Part shown: positions 33,904 through 40,294 of the stretch, in pieces
How the letters are laid out: each line of letters starts with the position of its first letter
Numbering within the stretch: the stretch's first letter is position 1
NCBI GenBank assembly: GCA_016280635.1
Contig: JAEEHC010000051.1
Location: forward strand, 1-40,294
Length of the DNA stretch: 40,294 bases
Source: Erysipelotrichaceae bacterium
GTDB lineage: Bacteria > Bacillota_I > Bacilli_A > Erysipelotrichales > Erysipelotrichaceae
Direction of reading: 5' to 3'
The notes under the pieces: model-generated
The model's input: only the letters and a program-made list of their open reading frames with translations
Databases searched by the model: none
Told to the model about the DNA's origin: nothing
Program-made: the position numbers and the translations under genes

Positions 33904-34260
33904 ATGGATGAGCTAGAAAAGATAATTGAATGTCGAAGAGCAATTAATGGATGGAGAAAAATGATTGATGAAGCAGATGGGGAGGATGTTTTTGACATCG
34001 AACTGCTTAAGAGCATTCTTGAGCCGACACTTGTCAAATTGAAGCAGTCAGTTAATGAACCTACAGTTGATAGACAAGCGCTCGGATTAGTGTATGTGTT
34101 AACTCGGTTTCAGAGAGCGGGAATCGTTTCAGAAGAACAGTATGAATTTGTCGATGAATTATTTCACCTTTTAGAGTGCTACATAGCCGGCGATATCTTC
34201 GGTAAGATTGATGGTATTATGGACCGTATGAGAGAACTAGTAGGGCAGTTTCAGTCATAA
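33904..34260 (+). CDS. Unknown small helical protein
   Basis: A 118-residue helical protein without recognised domain (for example VDRQALGLVYVLTRFQRAGI, and an acidic DEADGEDVFDIELL). Codon use is clearly more AT-rich than in the previous genes, which suggests recent acquisition. An AAAAGGAG ribosome binding site precedes the ATG. The 160 bases before it contain only the repeat at 33733. No function can be given. Confidence 0.6.
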   Translation: MDELEKIIECRRAINGWRKMIDEADGEDVFDIELLKSILEPTLVKLKQSVNEPTVDRQALGLVYVLTRFQRAGIVSEEQYEFVDELFHLLECYIAGDIFGKIDGIMDRMRELVGQFQS

Positions 34261-34374
34261 AGGGAAGCGCACCTGCTGACAGATCTTTGACCATCAGTCT
34301 TTGATGAGACAAATCTCTATCTAGAAAAAATAGTAGTGAATATAAATTCACACTTTAATACGAGGAGAAAATGA

Positions 34375-34596
34375 TATATTCGCAATTTGCAGATGCTCGA
34401 TGCGAACGAAAATGAGTCAAAGGGAAAGAAATTGTTGTCAGATTGGGTTAATGAAAACACCACTCCGAAAACAAGAGCAACTTTCTTGGCAAATCACTTA
34501 ATTCCAAATGTTGATCTGTCCATGGCAAATTTTGATGAGTACATTACAAGAAGATCAACTCTTCTAAAGACAAAACTTAAATCATTATTGGCCTAA
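34375..34596 (+). pseudogene. C-terminal remnant of a DUF262/DUF1524-type protein (GmrSD-like)
   Basis: The frame opens directly after a TGA at 34372 and codes for NLQMLDANENESKG, TTPKTRATFLANHLIP and NFDEYITRRSTLLKTKLKSL. This is the usual C-terminal end of DUF262/DUF1524 proteins, the GmrSD-type restriction family, in which the NLQLL segment and a FxxRRxxLL tail recur. Only about 70 residues remain and the catalytic parts are missing. A reading frame from TTG 34387 could still be translated, but a gene remnant is much more likely. Confidence 0.65.
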
Positions 34597-34635
34597 TTGT
34601 ATTCGCGCTTTTTCAAATACTATAGGTTTAAGTAG

Positions 34636-34798
34636 TCCGTTATTCACTTTGTTATTGGTTATGAATCAATGTTTAGTGTTATCTTTTTGAACAGGAGAAA
34701 CATTCTGAAAACTGACTGAAACGTAAAAACTTATGAATCTCTGCAGCGGAAGTAATGGTTATATGCTGCAGAGTACTTTGTATGAAAGAGGTGAACCC
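34636..34798 (+). ncRNA. Leader RNA element B with covarying hairpin
   Basis: It matches the element at 30097: CCGTTATTCACTTTGTTATT near 34637, GAAAACTGACTGAAAC, then hairpin 1 CGTAA (34722-34726) with TTATG (34731-34735), then hairpin 2 CTCTGCAGC (34739-34747) with GCTGCAGAG (34765-34773). Stem bases differ from copy A but still pair, while the inner GGAA, GTAA, NGG, TTAT pattern is kept. It ends at the ribosome binding site of the next gene. Confidence 0.6.
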
Positions 34799-35785
34799 AT
34801 GGGAAGAGATATTCCACAGTACAAATGTCCGATATGCGGGAACTATACTATGTTTGATCCCGAGAATTATGAGATATGTCCTGTTTGTGGCTGGAAAAAC
34901 AAATCTGACTGTGATAATTATGAGCAATTATTATGGGAGGCACAAGATGAATATTTGAATCTTGGGCATGTCGATAATGCAAAGATGTTCAGAAATCCTC
35001 TGCCATCAGAACTTCCCTGGATACACGAACATGAACCGGAAACATCAGGAGATGACAAACATGATGGCATCGTAGATCTATACAGAATACTGTCCTATCA
35101 GGGGCATGAAATAAGCAGAAGACCTGACTTATTCATGGCAGCTGCTGATACTATATTCAACAGGTGCATTAAAGAGGGTCCTAAGGGGAACTATGAAGAA
35201 ACTGACATGTTTCAGATATATCAGAACCTCGAAGGATATGGGGCATTTGGGTTACAGGCGCAGTTGAAATTGGCTATGTGCTTCCAATATGGTTTCGGGA
35301 CTAAGAGAGATGGGAAAAATGCCGAAGGAACACTTTCGGATGCGGTTGATTGGACTAATTCCGAAAAAGAAGCGTTTGACATTGAGAAAGGTGTTCTTAA
35401 ATCTTTTAACAGTGACTGGGAGGAAGCATATATTCCCTTTGGTGTTACTGATGTCGGCAATGGTACTTATAAACCGTTTAAGGAAAACCAGACGATTCAG
35501 GAACTGCATGTATTCCATCCGGTAAATATCGGATCAAAGGCATTTGAAAACTGTTCAAATCTGAAAACACTGTATTTCTATTTTGGAGCCCTGGATAAGC
35601 CCGGTGATGATTTCTTTTGCTTATACGATATGGAAGACGGGCCGTACCATATAGCACCCGATGCATTTGAAGGATGCAACATTGAGAAATTGATCATATG
35701 TAATAGAAATTCGGAAAGGGATGCAGAAAGCGCTGCTGAAGCATTCAGGCGTATGTTGGATCATGGAAACGAGGTAATCGAATAA
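34799..35785 (+). CDS. CPCC zinc-ribbon protein with Sel1-like and LRR_5-like parts
   Basis: A 328-residue protein. The N-terminus YKCPICGNYTMF and YEICPVCGWKNKSDC give two CxxC pairs, matching the Cys-rich CPCC domain. The middle has a single Sel1-like repeat (LQAQLKLAMCFQYGFGT) and the C-terminus a BspA-type LRR_5-like segment (IGSKAFENCSNLKTLYF). ATG 34799 follows GAGGTG; an upstream in-frame ATG lies in the leader hairpin and is rejected. The stop overlaps the next gene's ATG by one base. The combination suggests a recognition or immunity protein, without proof. Confidence 0.7.
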   Translation: MGRDIPQYKCPICGNYTMFDPENYEICPVCGWKNKSDCDNYEQLLWEAQDEYLNLGHVDNAKMFRNPLPSELPWIHEHEPETSGDDKHDGIVDLYRILSYQGHEISRRPDLFMAAADTIFNRCIKEGPKGNYEETDMFQIYQNLEGYGAFGLQAQLKLAMCFQYGFGTKRDGKNAEGTLSDAVDWTNSEKEAFDIEKGVLKSFNSDWEEAYIPFGVTDVGNGTYKPFKENQTIQELHVFHPVNIGSKAFENCSNLKTLYFYFGALDKPGDDFFCLYDMEDGPYHIAPDAFEGCNIEKLIICNRNSERDAESAAEAFRRMLDHGNEVIE

Positions 35786-37101
35786 TGGATTTCTACAGAT
35801 TTATAAATTCAAAGGATATCAGAGAGTATCACAGAGAGATCGGATATCAGTATAATGCTGCAGAAGCGGCGTGGCTAGTTTATCAATGTAAAGATGCAGG
35901 TGTAAATGAGAAGCATACTGCCTGGCGGTGGATCATTGACAACATGGAAGATTATGAGGTTGGTGAGAGAGCCAACTATCGTACTTATTCCAGCGTAAAA
36001 AAGATGCTGCAGGAATACATAAAACTGGAGGACAGATTGTTAGGTGAGTTTTTCACTGATGATAATTCTTTCGGCGTTTATTCATATAGTGAAATGTATA
36101 GGGACAAAAACGGTTTTGAATGGAGTGATGATGACGGCTTATATACTGAATTGAACAAGTGTTTTGAAGCCATCAAGAAAGACGAAGATATTGTCAGATA
36201 CAGGATCATAAAGCGCTATCTGGATAAGAATAAAGAAATCTCAGTTACTTTTGACTTTAATGAAAAACACTACTTCAATCTGGACTACGATGCTAATTGG
36301 GATGCGACAAAAGATGAAGAAAAATTAAAACGGGCATTTATGGGAATGTGGTTTGATTTCCCGACCCCTTTCAGAAAGGGCGACATCATCTGGAATCCGG
36401 AATGGCCGAGTAACAGGCACATGTGCAGCGGACCATTTGTAACCCTGGGTGTAGGCTTGGAAGGTATCGAGAATGAAAGTGTAAAAGAAAACATTAGAAA
36501 ATATGGTGATGATTCCGACATGACGGCTGGCGGGTATTTTGCATTTGAGAATGGCGAGATATACAGAGAAGTAACACATAATTACATGGACATGGAATTC
36601 TATCCTAAAAGACCAGAAGGCGCCATTAGAACGTTAATCCCCATCAGTAATTTCCTGAGAGGCCAGATAGATCTGGATCTCTGTGTCAGAGCTTATCATA
36701 AGATTATGATGGAGACGTTAGATAATGATGCCAGGATTCTGGATTATATGGATGAAGGGCTTGTATTGGCTGGTTTAAAAGAAGCGGAAAACATAAAGAT
36801 ATGGCTTGATGATGAAAGGACAGCACCATACGATTATTATCACTGTCACAGCGTAAATGAAGCAAAGAACAAGATCAGGGAATGCGAAAGATTCGGCATG
36901 GAAATAACAGAGATCAACTGTGACCATGATCTGGGTGATTATGCTAATGATGGCGGTGACGGGATCAAACTTATCGATTGGCTGGCTGAAAGAGAAATGT
37001 TCTATCCGATCGTCATTCATACGATGAATCCGGTAGGCAGAGATAACATGCAGAGAGAAATAGATAGATATTGGCCTGAGCAGGTACGGAAAAGTGAGTA
37101 A
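35785..37101 (+). CDS. Unknown protein with C-terminal cyclic-phosphate-type receiver (cREC) domain
   Basis: The N-terminal about 320 residues are of unknown family. The C-terminal about 100 residues read as a receiver-like domain: IKIWLDDERTAPYDYYHCHS, INCDHDLGDYANDGGDGI and YPIVIHTMNPVGRDNMQREI. This is the pattern of the cREC domain, thought to act with cyclic nucleotide or cyclic-phosphate systems in bacterial conflict loci. The start overlaps the previous stop (TAATG), so both genes form one unit. Codon use is AT-rich, like that of the rest of the island. Confidence 0.68.
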   Translation: MDFYRFINSKDIREYHREIGYQYNAAEAAWLVYQCKDAGVNEKHTAWRWIIDNMEDYEVGERANYRTYSSVKKMLQEYIKLEDRLLGEFFTDDNSFGVYSYSEMYRDKNGFEWSDDDGLYTELNKCFEAIKKDEDIVRYRIIKRYLDKNKEISVTFDFNEKHYFNLDYDANWDATKDEEKLKRAFMGMWFDFPTPFRKGDIIWNPEWPSNRHMCSGPFVTLGVGLEGIENESVKENIRKYGDDSDMTAGGYFAFENGEIYREVTHNYMDMEFYPKRPEGAIRTLIPISNFLRGQIDLDLCVRAYHKIMMETLDNDARILDYMDEGLVLAGLKEAENIKIWLDDERTAPYDYYHCHSVNEAKNKIRECERFGMEITEINCDHDLGDYANDGGDGIKLIDWLAEREMFYPIVIHTMNPVGRDNMQREIDRYWPEQVRKSE

Positions 37102-37121
37102 TTCTTGAAGGGGTTATTGGA

Positions 37122-37337
37122 ATGAAGATTTGGGTGCTTACTATTAAGGATTTTGATGACAGTCTTGGTTTAAAAGAGGATATCTTTGATATGAGGACGA
37201 ATGTGTACTGCTTTAGCAGTTTTGAAAATGCCAGAGAAGAATTGCGAGATTCATTGAAAGCAATAGCCCATACGGAAGGCATTTATGAAAAAACACTGGT
37301 TGAAAATCTGAATGAAGACATCAAGCATGCGCAATAA
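37122..37337 (+). CDS. Small unknown protein, possibly truncated
   Basis: A 71-residue protein starting MKIWVLTIKDFDDS, with no recognised domain. The double stop at its end (TAATAG) and the coding-like sequence following in another frame (with AVGNALADMF) suggest a shortened gene. It starts 20 bases after the cREC gene. Whether it is made into a working protein is unclear. Confidence 0.4.
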   Translation: MKIWVLTIKDFDDSLGLKEDIFDMRTNVYCFSSFENAREELRDSLKAIAHTEGIYEKTLVENLNEDIKHAQ

Positions 37338-37400
37338 TAGACGGGGAAAATGATACAGATTGTTCACATGATACATTTAAAGCCGTTGGTAATGCTTTAG

Positions 37401-37514
37401 CTGATATGTTTAAACATATTAAATTACATAGAAAAAGAATATAATTTAAATGATAAGACTATTAGTTACATAAGGATAATCATAGACAATAGCAAACATT
37501 ATGAGAGTCATTAA
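37401..37514 (+). pseudogene. Remnant of a paralogue of the 32695 gene
   Basis: The frame between a TAG at 37398 and a TAA at 37512 codes for LNYIEKEYNLNDKTI and then IRIIIDNSKHYESH. This aligns with the end of the 144-residue protein at 32695 (INYIREQFNLNGKTI and IRILIDHSSHYRS) over about 30 residues without gaps. No start codon or ribosome binding site is present and the rest of the gene is missing. Confidence 0.7.
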
Positions 37515-37552
37515 GGTTAGCTAAAACACAGGAAATAATAGAGGTGATTTAA

Positions 37553-37984
37553 ATGTTAGATGAACTGATTAATGAATGGAAATCCTTTATTGGGAAGAGT
37601 AAACAAGAAGATGAATATGATGAGGCCGATCACCAACACTATAAGAAACTGTTGGTAGATAGTTTCAAGATAATCATAAATGAATGGAGCGATGAAACCA
37701 TATCAAAAGATTTGTGCAGGTTGCTAATTACAATGGCGAGTCTTGAGGATTTTATTGATTATTCTGATGATTATAGACCTATTTTTCATAGATCTGAATT
37801 GTACGGATACTTTGACAATGATGAAGCACTTCACCATTGGTTAATGAAGGCATTAGTGGATAATACACTGAAGTTTTCTGATAGCAGCAAATTATATCTT
37901 GATGTGGTAGTTCATGGTGAAACAATTAAATTGACAATTGACACTGATAATTTTGATGTCGATTATGATCAATTGGCTGTTTAG
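37553..37984 (+). CDS. Unknown acidic protein
   Basis: A 143-residue acidic protein without recognised domain. It has LLVDSFKIIINEWSDETISK in the middle and ends in a beta-rich LDVVVHGETIKLTIDTDNFD. An AGAGGTGA ribosome binding site precedes the ATG. AT-rich codon use marks it as part of the island. Small immunity-type proteins look like this, but no toxin partner is visible. Confidence 0.6.
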   Translation: MLDELINEWKSFIGKSKQEDEYDEADHQHYKKLLVDSFKIIINEWSDETISKDLCRLLITMASLEDFIDYSDDYRPIFHRSELYGYFDNDEALHHWLMKALVDNTLKFSDSSKLYLDVVVHGETIKLTIDTDNFDVDYDQLAV

Positions 37985-38141
37985 ATTTTGTTACAAAAAA
38001 ATAATATTGTTTTGTTGCGGGATAAACTAAGGGAGGAAGTATAACGATATAATCTGCATAATAACATTCTGCCTCGTGTTCGGAAAACTGATCACTGAGA
38101 CGGCTATTCGATAATGATCGGAGAGGAAGCAAGAAGAACTT

Positions 38142-39002
38142 ATGGCTAAATATGACATCAAAAACGGAATTCTATATGGCGCAACAATTTCAGCAGAGGA
38201 AACAACTATTACAATCCCTGATAATGTTGAAAGAATAAAGAGTCTTAGAATCACTCATAGCGTAGAAAAACTGATAATTCCAAGTTCAGTTTCACAGATT
38301 GATATAGATGCGTTTTCAAACGCCAGCAACCTATTTGAAATTGAGATTCATGATAACAGCAATTTCATAAAGGATAAAAAATGCTTGTATGATAAGACGA
38401 GAAAGACTGTTTATCTTGCTGAGAGGAACATCTCGGGAAGACTTGCCGTACCATCATCTGTCAGATCAGTTTCGGCCTATGCTTTTGCTTACTGTTCAAG
38501 GCTGAAAAGTGTAAAACTCAGTCAGAATGTTGATTATATTGGATCTTTTGCTTTTACGGAATGTATGAGTCTATCATCGATAAACATTCCGACATTACGG
38601 CCCATTGAACTTAAGGAAGGCACTTTTGAAGGATGCTCTGCCCTATGTGAAATAACGATTCCTGGAAATGTTACAGCATTAGATAAATGCCTGTTCTATG
38701 AATGCTGGAATCTGGAAAGAGTGCATATAAATACTGATTTGATCAAGACGGTTCCTTTTCAGTGTTTTGCATATTGCGAATCACTATTAAGGATTGATTT
38801 TAAAGAAGGTGTTTCTGAAATTCAGGATAATGCTTTCCTTGGCTGCGAGAAACTGGCAGAAGCAACATTCCCATCCTCGGTATATAGAATCGGAAGTGAT
38901 ATCTTCCTGGATGTTCCTTCTGTTACAGTTTTCAGTGATTCACAGGCACTTAAAGCATACTGTGAAAGACACGGAATAACATATCATAAAGCTGTATATT
39001 AA
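38142..39002 (+). CDS. BspA-type LRR_5 repeat protein, cytosolic
   Basis: A 286-residue protein of six or more BspA-type (LRR_5) repeats: for example SVSAYAFAYCSRLKSVKL, IGSFAFTECMSLSSINIP and IQDNAFLGCEKLAEATFP. These repeats bind proteins; surface forms carry a signal peptide, but this one starts MAKYDIKNGILYG without one, so it should be cytosolic. It shares the repeat type with the C-terminus of the 34799 protein. Codon use is AT-rich. It may be a recognition module of the island. Confidence 0.8.
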   Translation: MAKYDIKNGILYGATISAEETTITIPDNVERIKSLRITHSVEKLIIPSSVSQIDIDAFSNASNLFEIEIHDNSNFIKDKKCLYDKTRKTVYLAERNISGRLAVPSSVRSVSAYAFAYCSRLKSVKLSQNVDYIGSFAFTECMSLSSINIPTLRPIELKEGTFEGCSALCEITIPGNVTALDKCLFYECWNLERVHINTDLIKTVPFQCFAYCESLLRIDFKEGVSEIQDNAFLGCEKLAEATFPSSVYRIGSDIFLDVPSVTVFSDSQALKAYCERHGITYHKAVY

Positions 39003-39313
39003 ACGAATGACAAAGTTGTATAGAACAAAAATGGGGACTGGAAAACATAGCCGTTTTCAAGGAATTAGTTGATATCTTTATGAACTGTCTTATTGACAAA
39101 TAACCGTGTCAGTACAGTGATGCAGGACAATAAGGAATACGAGGTGGTTATATGATCGACTGGACAAGAATACCTGCTTAGAAGGATGCTGATGGCGGTG
39201 ATCGCAATACTTTAAAGATGTATTGTCGGGCATAATGATTGACGCTCATGTAAATCAGGCAATACATTGATACTAGAAAAAACGGTCATAGTACCGGGAA
39301 AGAGAGAAATGAT
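39003..39313 (+). other. Intergenic region with decayed coding traces
   Basis: No intact gene is seen in about 310 bases. An open stretch up to a TAA near 39105 would code for WGLENIAVFKELVDIFMN, and an ATG at 39152 with a GAGGTGG ribosome binding site gives only nine codons (MIDWTRIPA), after which the frame continues with KDADGGDRNTLKMY past the stop. These look like leftovers of broken genes. No clear promoter for the SDR gene was found. Confidence 0.4.
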
Positions 39314-40117
39314 ATGAGAGGATTATGTGGAAAAACAGCTATGGTTACCGGCGGCGGTTCCGGTATCGGTAAGGCCATTGTTACCCATCTGCTTGAAGAA
39401 GGTGCCAATGTTGTCAGCATGGACCTTAATAACAATGGTCTTAAGGATTTATGCGAACAGTATCCGGGCAAACTGGTCGGTGTTGAGGGCAGTGTTGCTG
39501 AGGAAAAGGATGTCGAGAAGGCGGTAAAGTGCGCGGTCGATACCTTCGGTCAACTGAACTTCGGCTTTAACGTTGCCGGCATTGTCAAAACCGAACTGAT
39601 CATCAATCAGGATGTTGAAGACTGGAAGAAGACGCTGGACGTTGACCTGATCGGTGTCTTCCTGTGCCTGAAGCATCAGGCCAGAGCCATGAGAAACAAT
39701 AAGGATGGCGGAGCTATCGTTAACATTGCGTCTTTGAATGCTCATGTCCCGATGATCTACGGTTCAGCTTACGTCGCTGCTAAGGCTGGTGTGGAAATGC
39801 TGACGAAGAACGCGGCTCTGGAAATGGCCCACTATGGCATCAGAGTCAATTCCATTCTGCCGGGTCTGATTGCTACTCCGATCAACACCAACGTACTGAA
39901 CGATGAAGTTACTTACGGTAAGTTCAAGGAAAGAATTCCGCTGAACAGAGCAGCCAAACCGGATGAAATTGCCGAACCGGCTTTATTCCTGGTATCTGAG
40001 CATGCTTCCTATGTCAATGGCACCTCACTGGTAGTTGACGGTGGCTGGGAGATCACCGGTTATCCGAACCTGGCTGACCTCAGCAGTGAAGACTCCGCTT
40101 TCAATTTCGCGGATTAA
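39314..40117 (+). CDS. SDR-family NAD(P)-dependent oxidoreductase
   Basis: A 267-residue classical short-chain dehydrogenase/reductase. The cofactor motif is TGGGSGIGKA (about residues 12-21), followed by NVAG (about 88-91). The catalytic Ser lies in NIASLN and the YVAAK motif holds catalytic Tyr and Lys (about 155-159). Near the C-terminus LVVDGGWEIT is typical. Asp in VVSMDLNNN suggests NAD rather than NADP. Substrate is unknown; 3-oxoacyl or sugar/steroid alcohols are options. Base composition is again host-like. The ribosome binding site is weak. Confidence 0.9.
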   Translation: MRGLCGKTAMVTGGGSGIGKAIVTHLLEEGANVVSMDLNNNGLKDLCEQYPGKLVGVEGSVAEEKDVEKAVKCAVDTFGQLNFGFNVAGIVKTELIINQDVEDWKKTLDVDLIGVFLCLKHQARAMRNNKDGGAIVNIASLNAHVPMIYGSAYVAAKAGVEMLTKNAALEMAHYGIRVNSILPGLIATPINTNVLNDEVTYGKFKERIPLNRAAKPDEIAEPALFLVSEHASYVNGTSLVVDGGWEITGYPNLADLSSEDSAFNFAD

Positions 40118-40294
40118 TTCAAAATCGAGTAACAGACAAACGAATAGATAAGCTGTAACTTTGCAGAGTAAATTCCGTTTTAAAGCCGCGGAAGAAAAGG
40201 AGCAAAGAAAAAAGAAGTTTTAAAGATCAGAACTGAATTTCAAGTATGGTCAGACAAAGGAAATAGAAGTAGAATATGAGTAGCCAAATATTGA
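40118..40294 (+). other. Right edge, possible start of a next gene
   Basis: No terminator or promoter stands out. An ATG at 40276 (MSSQIL) preceded by AAAGGAAA may start a gene that runs out of the window, but the distance is long and the support weak. Confidence 0.2.

Noticed and set aside
34733-34798. N-terminal extension of the CPCC protein from ATG 34733
   Set aside because: It lies across the conserved hairpin shared with the leader at 30097 and lacks a ribosome binding site; ATG 34799 follows GAGGTG.
37343-37443. Open frame coding for AVGNALADMFKHI and similar after the 71-residue gene
   Set aside because: It lacks a start and overlaps the better supported remnant of the 32695 paralogue in another frame.

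Overview
The window looks like a chromosomal segment of a Bacillota bacterium of moderate GC content, possibly from the Erysipelotrichales, although the taxon is only a guess. The grounds are AGGAGG-type ribosome binding sites, promoters with TAAAAT or TATAAT -10 boxes, compact operons with 4-base overlaps, a SAM-I-clan riboswitch, a MalL-like alpha-glucosidase, and an SLH-like/L,D-transpeptidase surface protein. No rRNA, tRNA, CRISPR array, integrase or transposase was seen.

Layout. (1) 1-11.1 kb, plus strand: the end of a surface L,D-transpeptidase, a GH13 alpha-glucosidase, an ADP-ribosylglycohydrolase followed by a macrodomain protein with its own promoter, a small operon of Sel1-like repeat, J-domain and HIRAN proteins, a MATE exporter, an FAD dehydrogenase and a DUF89 phosphatase. 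(2) 11.1-17.4 kb: a minus-strand operon for a BMP-type nucleoside ABC transporter plus a phosphoesterase, divergent from a Crp/Fnr (YeiL-like) regulator with a perfect palindrome between them. (3) 17.5-33.7 kb: a cluster that starts with a WYL-type regulator and holds a DEAH helicase, a MoxR ATPase, a VWA/metallopeptidase protein, a DUF6273-like protein, a cytosolic FtsH-like AAA protease, a coiled-coil protein, a SprT-like protease and its catalytically dead paralogue, two paralogous small proteins and several unknowns. (4) 33.75-39.3 kb: an AT-richer island of hypothetical genes, LRR_5 proteins, a CPCC zinc-ribbon protein, a cREC-domain protein and gene remnants. (5) 39.3-40.1 kb: an SDR oxidoreductase in host-like base composition.

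How the genes may work together. The 17.5-33.7 kb cluster is the best candidate for an undescribed system. It combines one DNA/RNA-dependent motor, two AAA+ machines, three probable zinc peptidases and one dead peptidase under shared control. Three of its operons carry a CCCA-N6-TGGG-like palindrome 37-38 bases upstream of the -35 box. Two have long leaders with shared elements. One unknown gene sits behind a SAM-I-clan riboswitch with a visible terminator/antiterminator switch. A covarying hairpin leader occurs both in this cluster and in the AT-rich island. These points suggest a regulated genome-maintenance, protein quality-control or defence system. The function is inferred from domains and context only.
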